This document shows positions 8,956-17,023 of a DNA stretch of 64,000 nt, piece by piece; positions within the stretch are counted from its first letter, which is position 1; each line of letters begins with the position of its first letter. The stretch spans positions 1 to 64,000 of the forward strand of contig NZ_JAEQND010000021.1 in NCBI RefSeq assembly GCF_016722765.1. Reading direction: 5' to 3'. Source of the stretch: Ramlibacter alkalitolerans. Lineage in GTDB: Bacteria > Pseudomonadota > Gammaproteobacteria > Burkholderiales > Burkholderiaceae_C. The position numbers and the translations under genes were made by a program. The notes beneath the pieces were generated by a model, which worked only from the letters and a program-made list of their open reading frames with translations, was not told the origin of the DNA and ran no database searches.

Positions 8956-8984
8956 GAAAAAGCCCCGCGTCGCGGGGCTTTTTC
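8956..8984. terminator. Bidirectional terminator between convergent genes
   Basis: The hairpin AAAAAGCCCCGCG / CGCGGGGCTTTTT has A and T runs on either side, so it can terminate both the secreted-protein gene on the plus strand and the DUF3597 gene on the minus strand. Confidence 0.9.
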
Positions 8985-8999
8985 CTGTGCGCCGCGGCC

Positions 9000-9443
9000 T
9001 CAGTCCATGAGGTTGGCGGGCACCTTGCCGCCGTTCTCGGCCATCCTCTTCATGACCTGCTTGTGCAGCCACATGTTCATGGCTGCGGTGTCCTGCTTGT
9101 CGCCGGAATAGCCGAGTTCGTCCGCCAATTCGCGCCGCTCCTGCAAGGTGCTGTCCATGCCGACGAGCTTCATCAGGTCGACGATGGAGTTGCGCCAGTT
9201 CAGCTTCTGCGAGTTCTTCGCAGCCATGCCGTCCAGGACCTGCTCGATGTCCACTTGCTGGGCCGTGGTCGCGGCCCCCGTCGGCTGCGCGTTTGCAGCG
9301 GCGGCTGGAGTGGTGGCTTGCGGCTGGGCCGCCGAGGGTGTGGCGGTGCCGGGGCTGGTCGGGGGGGTGGCCGCGGGGGCGCTCGGCTGCTGCGCGTGCG
9401 CGCCCGGGAAAATGCGGCCGAAGATGTTTCCGAGGATGCTCAT
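9000..9443 (-). CDS. DUF3597-family protein
   Basis: The 147-residue protein starts MSILGNIFGRIFPGAHAQ, has a low-complexity Ala/Pro/Thr linker (about 18-65), and ends in a conserved folded domain (VDIEQVLDGMAAK ... LNWRNSIVDLMKLVGMDS ... RRELADELGYSGD). This layout is that of DUF3597 proteins, small helical proteins common in proteobacteria with structural resemblance to LysM-associated or Sar1-like folds but no known function. There is no signal peptide, so it is probably cytoplasmic. It is transcribed alone. Confidence 0.85.
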   Translation of the reverse strand: MSILGNIFGRIFPGAHAQQPSAPAATPPTSPGTATPSAAQPQATTPAAAANAQPTGAATTAQQVDIEQVLDGMAAKNSQKLNWRNSIVDLMKLVGMDSTLQERRELADELGYSGDKQDTAAMNMWLHKQVMKRMAENGGKVPANLMD

Positions 9444-9534
9444 GGTCGTTCTCCAGAAGGGCGACCCGGATTCTTGCGGGACGGCCCGCCGCCGGCGCGT
9501 GGGAGAAAGCCGCGTCCTGCCTGAACGGCGGACG

Positions 9535-9562
9535 CAAAAAAGCCCCGCGGTGCGGGGCTTTC
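9535..9562 (-). terminator. Terminator of the rpmB-rpmG operon
   Basis: On the minus strand the sequence reads AAAGCCCCGCACCGCGGGGC followed by six Ts. It lies about 55 bases beyond the rpmG stop. Confidence 0.9.
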
Positions 9563-9617
9563 CTGGACCCCGCGTGTGCGGGACGAAGTGCTGGCCGGCG
9601 CGCGGGCGCCGGGCGCA

Positions 9618-9791
9618 TCACTTCAGCTTGGTTTCCTTGTACTCGACGTGCTTGCGTGCCTTCGGGTCGAACTTCATGATCGACATCTTCTCGGGCATCG
9701 TCTTCTTGTTCTTGCTGGTCGTGTAGAAGTGGCCGGTGCCCGCGGTGGACTCCAGCTTGATCTTTTCGCGTCCGCCTTTGCTGCTTGCCAT
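9618..9791 (-). CDS. rpmG: 50S ribosomal protein L33
   Basis: The 57-residue basic protein contains KGGREKIKLESTAGTGHFY and TTSKNKKTMPEKM, the full L33 sequence. It lacks the two CXXC zinc motifs, so it is the zinc-independent (C-) form. It lies 20 bases downstream of rpmB in the standard bacterial rpmB-rpmG order and is followed by a strong terminator. Confidence 0.97.
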   Translation of the reverse strand: MASSKGGREKIKLESTAGTGHFYTTSKNKKTMPEKMSIMKFDPKARKHVEYKETKLK

Positions 9792-9811
9792 GGTGGTGCT
9801 CCTGGGGAAGA

Positions 9812-10045
9812 TTAGGCTTGGCCGCGCGCACGCATGTCGGCGAGCACGGCGTCGATGCCATTCTTGTCGATGAGGCGCAGCGCGGCGCTGGAAACGCGCA
9901 GGCGCACCCAGCGGTTCTCGCTCTCGACCCAGAAACGGCGGTATTGCAGGTTCGGCAGGAACCGGCGCTTGGTACGGTTGTTGGCGTGGGAGACGTTGTT
10001 CCCCACCATCGGGCCCTTGCCCGTCACGTCGCAGACGCGTGCCAT
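9812..10045 (-). CDS. rpmB: 50S ribosomal protein L28
   Basis: The 77-residue basic protein starts MARVCDVTGKGPMVGNNVSH and contains NNRTKRRFLPNLQYRRFW, which is diagnostic for L28. The start at 10045 gives the family length; an ATG two codons upstream is less likely. The operon continues with rpmG. A TATAAT hexamer on the same strand at 10167-10172 probably marks the promoter, about 120 bases upstream. Confidence 0.97.
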   Translation of the reverse strand: MARVCDVTGKGPMVGNNVSHANNRTKRRFLPNLQYRRFWVESENRWVRLRVSSAALRLIDKNGIDAVLADMRARGQA

Positions 10046-10166
10046 CAGCACTCTCCGATATGTTCGAAACGGCGGTCACTGAGCGTGAGCGCCTCACCTC
10101 GCCAGAAGGGTGGCGGTAACCCGTGGCCGAACGGACCTTCCCAGGTCGAATTCAGCCGAGCCGGCG

Positions 10167-10172
10167 ATTATA
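10167..10172 (-). promoter_or_regulatory. Likely -10 box for rpmB-rpmG
   Basis: A perfect TATAAT occurs on the minus strand upstream of rpmB. The -35 position falls at the edge of a repeat A copy (from 10190), and no good TTGACA is seen there, so the promoter assignment is tentative. Confidence 0.4.
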
Positions 10173-10189
10173 GCGTGAAAGCGCAGCCC

Positions 10190-10363
10190 CGTAGGCTGGG
10201 GGAGGGGCGCAGCCCCGTAGGCTGGGGCGGCGAAAGCCGCCGCCGGTGAACCGCGCAGCGCGTGAACCCCAGCGCTGCGCGAAACGCTGGGGTTCACGCG
10301 CTTCGCAGTTCACCGCCAGCAACGCTGGGGTTCACGCGCTGCGCGGTTCACCGCCAGCCTACG
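10190..10363. repeat. Composite of interspersed repeat A copies
   Basis: This gap between rpmB and trxB holds overlapping and partly duplicated units of the GTAGGCTGG...CCCCAGCG...CGCTGGGG...CCAGCCTAC palindrome, including two successive CGCTGGGGTTCACGCGCT half-units. No gene is visible from 10046 to 10386. Confidence 0.85.
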
Positions 10364-10386
10364 AGAGGCCAGCCAGCGAAGCCGGG

Positions 10387-11334
10387 CTACTCCTGCTCCA
10401 GGAACCTCTGCGCATCCAGCGCCGCCATGCACCCGGTCCCCGCGCTCGTGATCGCCTGCCGGTACACGTGGTCCTGCACGTCGCCGGCGGCGAATACGCC
10501 GGGCACGCTGGTCATCGTGGCGAAACCATTCAGGCCGGTCCGGGTCTGGATGTACCCGTCCTTCATCTCCAGCTGGCCCTGGAAGATCTCGGTATTGGGC
10601 GAATGGCCGATCGCGATGAAGCAGCCTTGCAGCTGCACGTCTTCCGTCTCGCCGCTCTTCGTGTCCTTCAGGCGGATGCCCGTGACGCCGGTGGCGTCGC
10701 CCAGCACCTCGTCGAGCGTCTTGAACAGCTTCAGCTCGATCCTGCCTTCCGCCACCTTCTGCATCACCTTGTCGACGAGAATGGGCTCGGCGCGGAACTT
10801 GTCGCGCCGGTGCACCAGGTACACCTTCTTGGCGATGTTGGCGAGGTACAGCGCCTCTTCCACGGCGGTGTTGCCGCCGCCGACGACGCAGGTCACCTGG
10901 TCGCGGTAGAAGAAGCCGTCGCAGGTGGCGCAGGCGCTCACGCCCTTGCCCATGAAGGCCGTCTCCGAGGGCAGGCCGAGATAGCGCGCCGAGGCGCCGG
11001 TGGCGATGATCAGCGTGTCGCAGGTGTAGGTGCCGCTGTCGCCGGTGAGGGTGAACGGCCGCTTGCCGAAGTCGACCTTGTTGATGTGGTCGAACACGAT
11101 CTCGGTCTTGAAGCGCTCGGCGTGTTCGAGGAAGCGCTGCATCAGCTCGGGGCCCTGCACGCCGTGCACGTCGGCCGGCCAGTTATCGACCTCGGTGGTC
11201 GTCATCAACTGGCCGCCTTGCGCGATGCCGGTGACCAGCACCGGATTGAGGTTCGCGCGGGCCGCGTAGACGGCGGCGGTATAGCCGGCGGGGCCGGAGC
11301 CGAGGATCAGGACTTTGGCGTGCTTGTCGTTCAT
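10387..11334 (-). CDS. trxB: Thioredoxin-disulfide reductase
   Basis: The 315-residue flavoenzyme reduces thioredoxin with NADPH. It shows the FAD dinucleotide motif GSGPAGYTAAVYAAR, the redox pair in ACATCDGFFY, the NADPH motif VVGGGNTAVEEALYL and the C-terminal FAD-binding AGDVQDHVYRQAITSAGTG. Length matches bacterial TrxB. The ATG at 11334 gives the standard MNDKHAKVLILGSGPAG start. It is divergent from the Crp-type regulator gene; the arrangement trxB / regulator / ftsK / lolA / rarA parallels that of E. coli. Confidence 0.97.
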   Translation of the reverse strand: MNDKHAKVLILGSGPAGYTAAVYAARANLNPVLVTGIAQGGQLMTTTEVDNWPADVHGVQGPELMQRFLEHAERFKTEIVFDHINKVDFGKRPFTLTGDSGTYTCDTLIIATGASARYLGLPSETAFMGKGVSACATCDGFFYRDQVTCVVGGGNTAVEEALYLANIAKKVYLVHRRDKFRAEPILVDKVMQKVAEGRIELKLFKTLDEVLGDATGVTGIRLKDTKSGETEDVQLQGCFIAIGHSPNTEIFQGQLEMKDGYIQTRTGLNGFATMTSVPGVFAAGDVQDHVYRQAITSAGTGCMAALDAQRFLEQE

Positions 11335-11492
11335 GATGGAAAAACCTGTGTGGCAACCACCACAGGTCGGTGTACATTTCTGCCCGGTTGGAGAAGTATC
11401 ACTGACGCGGGCATGCGCAATGCTTGCAACTTCTCGATGACGAACATTGTAAGAACCCATCGCCGGCCGCCCGAGCAGAAGGGATAAGAAAC

Positions 11493-12167
11493 ATGTCGAT
11501 GTTGTCCAACCTGGAGCTGATTCGCCGGGTGCCGCTGTTCGCCCTGCTGACATCGTCCCAGGCTGAAGCCGTTGCCGATGCGGTGATCAAGCGCCGCTTC
11601 AAGCGGGGTGAAACCATCGTGGAGCAGGGCGAGAAGACCAACACCCTGTTCATCATCCTCACCGGCCGCGTCCGCGTCGTCACTTCCGACAAGCGCGGCC
11701 GCGAGGTGATCCTGGCCACGCTGAACCCGGGCGACTACATCGGCGAGATGAGCCTCATCGACAACGAGCCGCACTCGGCCACCTGCCGCGCCGAGGTGCA
11801 GACCGACATGCTCACGCTCGGCCGCGCCGAGTTCGCGCGCTGCCTGCCCGAGAACAGCTCGATGTCGTACGCGATCATGAAGGGCCTGGTGCAGCGCCTG
11901 CGCCAGGCCGACCGCAAGATCGAGTCGCTCGCGCTGATGGACGTGTACGGGCGCGTGGCGCGCGCGCTGCTCGAATTCGCCCAGCCCGATCGCGAGGGCC
12001 TCATGACCATCCGCGAACGCATCTCGCGCCAGGACATCGCCAAGATGGTGGGCGCCTCGCGCGAAATGGTCAGCCGCGTGATGAAGGACCTGGAAGACCG
12101 CGGCTTCATCGAGACGCGGGAGGATGGGTCGATGCTGGTGAAGGACAGGTTGACGACGCTGGGGTGA
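11493..12167 (+). CDS. Crp/Fnr-family transcriptional regulator (Crp-like)
   Basis: The 224-residue regulator has an N-terminal cyclic-nucleotide-binding jelly roll (FKRGETIVEQGEKTNTLFII; PGDYIGEMSLIDNEPHSATC around 85-105) and a C-terminal winged helix whose recognition helix VGASREMVSRVMKDLE resembles that of Crp. It lacks the N-terminal cysteine cluster of Fnr, so it is not an iron-sulfur oxygen sensor; cAMP or another nucleotide is a plausible effector. It occupies the place held by lrp between trxB and ftsK in E. coli. An in-frame start 69 bases upstream exists, but the ATG at 11493 gives the family N-terminus. Confidence 0.9.
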   Translation: MSMLSNLELIRRVPLFALLTSSQAEAVADAVIKRRFKRGETIVEQGEKTNTLFIILTGRVRVVTSDKRGREVILATLNPGDYIGEMSLIDNEPHSATCRAEVQTDMLTLGRAEFARCLPENSSMSYAIMKGLVQRLRQADRKIESLALMDVYGRVARALLEFAQPDREGLMTIRERISRQDIAKMVGASREMVSRVMKDLEDRGFIETREDGSMLVKDRLTTLG

Positions 12168-12222
12168 AGGGCGCAGGAGCGTCACCCACAAGCCGTCATC
12201 CCCGCGAAGGCGGGGATCCAGG

Positions 12223-12247
12223 AAGGCGGCCGCGGGCCGCCTTTTTT
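12223..12247 (+). terminator. Terminator of the Crp-like regulator gene
   Basis: A perfect 9-base stem AAGGCGGCC / GGCCGCCTT with loop GCG is followed by a run of Ts. It is embedded in repeat B material that recurs at 13137-13196. Confidence 0.75.
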
Positions 12248-12285
12248 CATCGGGAGCCCTGGGTTCCCGCCTTCGCGGGAATGAC
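12224..12285 (+). repeat. Left direct repeat (family B composite) flanking a toxin-antitoxin pair
   Basis: The block runs from AGGCGGCCGCGGGCCGCC through ATCGGGAGCCCTGGGTTCCC to the hairpin CCGCCTTCGCGGGAATGAC. A nearly identical block in the same orientation occurs at 13137-13196, so the two enclose the toxin-antitoxin genes. Confidence 0.8.
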
Positions 12286-12361
12286 CGGGGGGAGCACCCG
12301 GCGCCTGCGCGCAGTGCTGGGGCTTCGCTTCGCTGCACCACCAGCCTGCTGGACACCTTTG

Positions 12362-12742
12362 TCAGTCGATGTGGAAGGACAACTGCCGCTCGTGCTTCAG
12401 CGCGAGCAGCACGACACGACCTGTTCCTTCTGCATACAGCAGCAAGTACGGCTTGACCACCAGCTCGCGCAGTTGCGGTACGCCATGAGCCCTTGCCAGC
12501 GCAGCGGCGCGCGCGGCCAGCGCCTGGCCGTGGGCCGAACGCGATTGCAGGAAGCGCGCGGGCCGGCCGGCGGCGGGATTCCAGCGCAGATGCTCGCGCG
12601 CTTCCTTCAACTGCTGGAGCAGCACACCGTATCTCTGGTCGGCGAGCGTGGGGTCCTGCTGGCGCAGGAATTCATGGACGAAGCGGACATCGCGGATGAA
12701 GGACTCCGCGGCCTGGAGTCGCGCATTCGCCGGCAGTGCCAC
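12362..12742 (-). CDS. RelE/ParE-superfamily toxin
   Basis: The 126-residue protein ends with a RelE/ParE-like core: RELVVKPYLLLYAEGTGRVVLLALKHERQLSF, i.e. the penultimate strands carrying the Y-x-Y-like and final His/Arg positions of the fold. The N-terminal helices (ESFIRDVRFVHEFLRQ) fit too. Toxins of this family cleave ribosome-bound mRNA or poison gyrase; which applies here is not visible. The start codon is GTG, six bases after the antitoxin stop, which fits an antitoxin-first operon. The pair is bracketed by direct repeats. Confidence 0.75.
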   Translation of the reverse strand: MALPANARLQAAESFIRDVRFVHEFLRQQDPTLADQRYGVLLQQLKEAREHLRWNPAAGRPARFLQSRSAHGQALAARAAALARAHGVPQLRELVVKPYLLLYAEGTGRVVLLALKHERQLSFHID

Positions 12743-12748
12743 TCGGTC

Positions 12749-13057
12749 TCAGCCCTTCTTGCGAGGCTTGGCGCGACCGATGGCCAGGGCGGCGTCGAGT
12801 GCGGAGTCTTCGACCACGCGACCTGCCGCCAGGTCGCCCAGGCCTTCGAGGGCGTCCTGGAGGAGGACCAGCCCCGCGTGTTCGGCCTCCAGGGCATGGT
12901 AGTAGTCGAGTTTGCGTGCATCGACCAGCGCCACATAACTGGCGCCATTTTTCGTCAGCACCTTCTCGCTGCCGCGGCCCACGACGTCTTCCGCCAGTTC
13001 CGTGAGCCGCGCCCTCGCTTCGCTGATGGGAACCACGTCGGCGGCACGTACGCCCAT
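12749..13057 (-). CDS. Phd/YefM-type antitoxin
   Basis: The 102-residue protein starts MGVRAADVVPISEARARLTELAEDV and continues KVLTKNGASYVALVDARKLD, the N-terminal DNA-binding fold typical of Phd/YefM antitoxins (VPISEAR..L; TKNG..VAVL). The C-terminal half would wrap and neutralise the toxin encoded just downstream. Such antitoxins repress their own promoter; a CGTTAA direct repeat with 12-base spacing lies about 10-30 bases upstream of the start (around 13067-13085) and could be the operator. Confidence 0.82.
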   Translation of the reverse strand: MGVRAADVVPISEARARLTELAEDVVGRGSEKVLTKNGASYVALVDARKLDYYHALEAEHAGLVLLQDALEGLGDLAAGRVVEDSALDAALAIGRAKPRKKG

Positions 13058-13136
13058 GGTGCTCTCCGTTAATGGATACGTTAAGGGCTATTGTAAATGA
13101 GGTCACCGCTGCCGGCCGCCGTCCGTGGGAGGCGGG

Positions 13137-13196
13137 AGGCGGCCGCGGGCCGCCTTTTCATCGGGAGCGCTGGGTTCCCGCCTTCGCGGGAATGAC
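13137..13196 (+). repeat. Right direct repeat (family B composite) flanking a toxin-antitoxin pair
   Basis: This is a second copy of the block at 12224-12285, in the same orientation with a few substitutions and two fewer Ts. Further degenerate GCGGGAATGACGGGGG units follow to about 13235. No gene lies between 13058 and 13314. Confidence 0.8.
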
Positions 13197-13314
13197 GGGG
13201 GTGCGGGAATGACGGGGGGGGGCGGGAATGACGTCAGGGGGCAACATCCGCCTCACCGGTCGCCCGGCGGGCTCGGGGATGTAAGTCCTCCCTGCGCTAA
13301 GCTCGCGCTTGCGC

Positions 13315-15648
13315 ATGACGTACTCGCTGAACACCCTCACGGATGCCGCGCCCGCCGCGTCCGACCCGCGCCCGGGGCTGGCGCGCTTCGCCCACGAGAG
13401 CGCCCTGGTGCTCGGCGCCGTCGCACTGGTGTTCTGGCTGCTCGCGATGGTGACCCACTCGCCGGCCGATGCGGCCTTCTCCACTTCCGGTGATGGCAGC
13501 GCGGTCCACAACTGGGGCGGGCGCCTCGGTGCATGGCTCGCCGATGCCAGCTACTTCCTGCTTGGCTATTCGACCTGGTGGTGCGTGGCCGCGGGCGTGC
13601 GCGCCTGGCTCGCTTCGCTGGCGCGCTGGATGCGTTCCGAAGATCCCGCCCCGCAGGAGCAGGCCAGCGCCTGGCTGCGCAGCCACTGGATCTTCTGGGT
13701 CGCGCTGGCGCTGCTGCTCGTGGCCAGCACGGGCCTGGAGTGGTCGCGCCTGTACCGCTTCGAAGCGCGCCTGCCGGACCACGCCGGCGGCGCACTCGGC
13801 TACCTGGTCGGCGGCGCCGGCGTGCAATGGCTCGGATTCACCGGCTCCGGCCTGTTCTTCATCGCGCTGCTGGTGCTGGCCATGGGGGTCGTGTTCCGCT
13901 TCTCGTGGAGCCACGTGGCCGAACGCCTGGGCGCCGTGGTCGACGGCTTCATCGCCGCCCGGCGCGAGAAGCGCGAGATCGCCGAAGACCTGGCGCTCGG
14001 CCAGCGCGCGGCGCGCGAGCGCGAGGAGACGGTGCAGGAAGAGCGCATCGAGATCGAGGAACACCATCCCAAGCCGGTGCTGATCGAGCCGGTGATCGCC
14101 GACGTGCCCAAGAGCGCGCGCGTCGCCAAGGAACGCCAGAAGCCGCTGTTCGCCGAAATGCCGGACAGCAAGCTGCCCCAGGTCGACCTGCTCGATGCAG
14201 CCAGCGGCCGGCAGGAAACCGTCTCGCCCGAGACGCTGGAGATGACCTCGCGCCTGATCGAGAAGAAGCTCAAGGACTTCGGCGTCGAGGTGCGCGTGGT
14301 GCTGGCTTCGCCCGGCCCGGTGATCACGCGCTACGAGATCGAGCCGGCCACCGGCGTGAAGGGCTCGCAGATCGTCAACCTCGCCAAGGACCTGGCGCGC
14401 TCGCTGTCGCTGGTCTCGATCCGCGTGATCGAGACGATCCCCGGCAAGAACTACATGGCGCTGGAACTGCCCAACGCCAAGCGGCAGTCGATCAAGCTGT
14501 CGGAGATCCTCGGCTCGCAGGCCTACCACGAGGCCAGGTCGCAGCTCTCCATGGGCCTGGGCAAGGACATCGTCGGCAACCCCGTCGTCGCGGACCTGGC
14601 AAAGATGCCGCACGTGCTGGTGGCCGGCACCACCGGCTCGGGCAAGTCGGTGGGGATCAACGCGATGATCCTGAGCCTGCTGTACAAGTCCGAAGCGCGC
14701 GACGTGCGCCTGCTGATGATCGACCCCAAGATGCTGGAGATGTCGGTCTACGAAGGGATCCCGCACCTGCTGGCGCCGGTGGTCACGGACATGAAGCAGG
14801 CCGCCAACGGCCTCACCTGGTGCGTGGCCGAGATGGAGCGCCGCTACCGCCTCCTGAGCAAGATGGGCGTGCGCAACCTGGCCGGCTACAACCACAAGAT
14901 CGACGAAGCCAAGGCGAAGGGCGAGCTGATCCCCAATCCCTTCAGCCTCACGCCCGAAAGCCCCGAGCCGCTGGACCGGCTGCCTTACATCGTCGTGGTG
15001 ATCGACGAACTGGCCGACCTGATGATGGTGGTCGGCAAGAAGATCGAGGAACTGATCGCGCGCCTGGCGCAGAAGGCGCGCGCCGCCGGCATCCACCTGA
15101 TCCTGGCCACCCAGCGCCCGAGCGTCGACGTGATCACCGGCCTGATCAAGGCCAACATCCCGACCCGCATCGCCTTCCAGGTCTCCAGCAAGATCGACAG
15201 CCGCACCATCCTCGACCAGATGGGCGCGGAGGCACTGCTCGGCATGGGCGACATGCTGTACATGGCCAGCGGCACCGGCCTGCCGGTGCGCGTGCACGGA
15301 GCGTTCGTGAGCGACGAGGAGGTGCACCGCGTCGTGCACTACCTCAAGGAGCAAGGCGGCGAGCCCAACTACATCGAGGGCGTGCTGGAAGGCGGCACGG
15401 TCGACGGCGAGGACGGCGCCCTGGGTGGCCTGGCCGGCGAAGGCGGCGGCGAGGGGGATCCGCTCTACGACCGCGCCGTCGAAGTCGTGCTCAAGAACCA
15501 GAAGGCCAGCATCTCGCTGGTGCAGCGCCACCTGGCCATCGGCTACAACAAGGCCGCGAACCTGCTGGAGGCGATGGAAAAGGCCGGGCTGGTGAGCGCG
15601 ATGAACACGCGCGGGCAGCGAGACATCCTGGTGCCCGGCCGGGAGTAG
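13315..15648 (+). CDS. ftsK: DNA translocase FtsK
   Basis: The 777-residue protein coordinates chromosome segregation with septum formation. The first 210 residues hold four hydrophobic segments, then comes a short charged linker, a motor domain with Walker A GTTGSGKS at 438-445, DPKMLEMSVYEGIPHL and Walker B VVVIDELADLMM, and a C-terminal winged-helix gamma domain (DPLYDRAVEVVLKNQKAS, SLVQRHLAIGYNKAANLLE) that would read KOPS sites and contact XerD. The linker is far shorter than in E. coli FtsK, giving the compact form common in betaproteobacteria. An in-frame TTG lies two codons upstream. lolA follows. Confidence 0.96.
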   Translation: MTYSLNTLTDAAPAASDPRPGLARFAHESALVLGAVALVFWLLAMVTHSPADAAFSTSGDGSAVHNWGGRLGAWLADASYFLLGYSTWWCVAAGVRAWLASLARWMRSEDPAPQEQASAWLRSHWIFWVALALLLVASTGLEWSRLYRFEARLPDHAGGALGYLVGGAGVQWLGFTGSGLFFIALLVLAMGVVFRFSWSHVAERLGAVVDGFIAARREKREIAEDLALGQRAAREREETVQEERIEIEEHHPKPVLIEPVIADVPKSARVAKERQKPLFAEMPDSKLPQVDLLDAASGRQETVSPETLEMTSRLIEKKLKDFGVEVRVVLASPGPVITRYEIEPATGVKGSQIVNLAKDLARSLSLVSIRVIETIPGKNYMALELPNAKRQSIKLSEILGSQAYHEARSQLSMGLGKDIVGNPVVADLAKMPHVLVAGTTGSGKSVGINAMILSLLYKSEARDVRLLMIDPKMLEMSVYEGIPHLLAPVVTDMKQAANGLTWCVAEMERRYRLLSKMGVRNLAGYNHKIDEAKAKGELIPNPFSLTPESPEPLDRLPYIVVVIDELADLMMVVGKKIEELIARLAQKARAAGIHLILATQRPSVDVITGLIKANIPTRIAFQVSSKIDSRTILDQMGAEALLGMGDMLYMASGTGLPVRVHGAFVSDEEVHRVVHYLKEQGGEPNYIEGVLEGGTVDGEDGALGGLAGEGGGEGDPLYDRAVEVVLKNQKASISLVQRHLAIGYNKAANLLEAMEKAGLVSAMNTRGQRDILVPGRE

Positions 15649-15660
15649 GGTGCCCGGCGC

Positions 15661-15786
15661 TTTGCGCATCGCTGGGGTTCACGCGCTGCCGCGGTTCACC
15701 TTCGGCGGCTTGCGCCGCCCCAGCCTACGGCAGGCCCTGTAGGCTGGCGGTGACGCGCGAAGCGCCGGAACCCCAGCGGTTCGTGC
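15661..15786. repeat. Two half copies of repeat A between ftsK and lolA
   Basis: A right half (CGCTGGGGTTCACGCGCTGC ... CCAGCCTACG, to about 15729) is followed by a left half (GTAGGCTGGCGGTGACGCGC ... CCCCAGCG, about 15738-15777). The order is the reverse of the full unit at 19737-19861. Confidence 0.8.
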
Positions 15787-15946
15787 ACCCCGCAACCCGG
15801 CAGCAAGCAGCACAGCCCGCCGCCTCCGTAGGACAACACCCCCAATCCCCCCCGCATCCCGCCTTTTTGCAGAGTTCACCGCCCCTTGACGAACTTCCCC
15901 GCGGGCGGCCCACCCAACGGACAATGCCTCGTTGGGAGATATCCGC

Positions 15947-16582
15947 ATGAAGAAACTGTTCGCCGCCTTTGCACTGACCGCGCTCGCCGCCGCCGCCCAC
16001 GCCGGCGCCATCGAAAGCCTGGAGAATTTCATCCGCACCGCCAAGAGCGGCCACGCCGATTTCACGCAGGTGATCACGGCGCCACCGAAGAATGGCGAAG
16101 CCTCGCGCACCAAGACCTCCACCGGCACCTTCGACTTCCAGCGCCCGAACCGCTTCCGCTTCGAATACCGCAAGCCTTTCGAGCAGACCATCGTGGCCGA
16201 CGGCCAGACGCTGTGGCTGCATGACAAGGACCTGAACCAGGTCACGCAGCGCAAGCAGGCCAAGGTGCTCGGCTCCACGCCCGCCGCCCTCATCGCCGCC
16301 TCGCCGGACCTCGAGACGCTGAAGAAGGACTTCGACCTGCAGGCGCTGCCGGACCGCGATGGCATGCAGTGGGTGCAGGCCACGCCGCGCGTGAAGGAAG
16401 GCCAGCTCGCCAACATGAAGGTCGGTTTCCGCGGCGACCAGCTCGCGGCGCTCGACATCCTGGACAGCTTCGGCCAGCGCTCGCTGATCACGTTCAGCGG
16501 AATGCAGGTCAACGCCGGCGTGAGTGCGGATGCGTTCCGCTTCCAGCCGCCGAAGGGCGCGGACGTCGTGCAGTCGCCCTGA
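15947..16582 (+). CDS. lolA: Outer-membrane lipoprotein carrier protein
   Basis: The 211-residue periplasmic protein has a Sec signal peptide (MKKLFAAFALTALAAAAHA) and the LolA pattern of ADFTQVI..., STGTFDFQRPNRFRFEYRKPFEQTIVADGQTLWLHDKDLNQVT. It ferries lipoproteins from the LolCDE transporter to LolB at the outer membrane. Its position between ftsK and rarA is the conserved one. The ATG at 15947 is preceded by GGGAGATATC, a usable ribosome-binding site. Two small gene sets on the minus strand now separate it from rarA. Confidence 0.95.
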   Translation: MKKLFAAFALTALAAAAHAGAIESLENFIRTAKSGHADFTQVITAPPKNGEASRTKTSTGTFDFQRPNRFRFEYRKPFEQTIVADGQTLWLHDKDLNQVTQRKQAKVLGSTPAALIAASPDLETLKKDFDLQALPDRDGMQWVQATPRVKEGQLANMKVGFRGDQLAALDILDSFGQRSLITFSGMQVNAGVSADAFRFQPPKGADVVQSP

Positions 16583-16597
16583 GCGCCTGCGAGAGCG

Positions 16598-17023
16598 TCA
16601 AGTCTGGTGGTGCCAGGGGTCGAGCAACACGACCCCTGAGCCCTCGAAGTCCGGGACATTTCGGGTCACGACCGTCAAGCCGTGGACCAGCGCGGTGGCC
16701 GCAATGAGGCTGTCGCGTTCAGCGCGTCTGTCCGGGACGTGGAGTGCGGCGCAACGCAGGGCCACCGCCACGTCGACGGGCAGGATGCGCCCTTCGAACG
16801 CGGGCAGGACTTGCGAGGCCATCCAGGTTCGCAACATCGAGCCTTGCTGCGCATCGCGTCGCTGGAGTTGCAGGATGCCCTGCTCGAGTTCCAGGATCGA
16901 GATGGCGGAGAGATGCAGGGTCGTCGGGTCAACGGACCGAGCCCAGGCAACCACGCCTGGATCGGCACGCCCCTTGGGCGCCTTTCTCAGCTCGGATACG
17001 ACGTTCGTATCGAGCAGGAACAT
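16598..17023 (-). CDS. PIN-domain toxin, VapC/FitB type
   Basis: The 141-residue protein starts MFLLDTNVVSELRKAPKG, the first acidic motif of VapC/FitB ribonucleases. Further PIN-domain acidic residues appear in ISILELEQGI and in RDSLIAATALVHGLTVVTRNVPDFEGSGV. The four acidic positions that bind Mg2+ look intact, so the nuclease is probably active. VapC toxins cleave tRNA or rRNA. The start codon overlaps the antitoxin stop by one base (TGATG), indicating translational coupling. The gene is convergent with lolA, with only 15 bases between their stops. Confidence 0.92.
   Translation of the reverse strand: MFLLDTNVVSELRKAPKGRADPGVVAWARSVDPTTLHLSAISILELEQGILQLQRRDAQQGSMLRTWMASQVLPAFEGRILPVDVAVALRCAALHVPDRRAERDSLIAATALVHGLTVVTRNVPDFEGSGVVLLDPWHHQT

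Noticed and set aside
13297..15669. Open frame of about 790 codons on the minus strand opposite ftsK
   Set aside because: It is an antisense shadow of ftsK; the product is His/Leu/Gln-rich with no recognisable domain.
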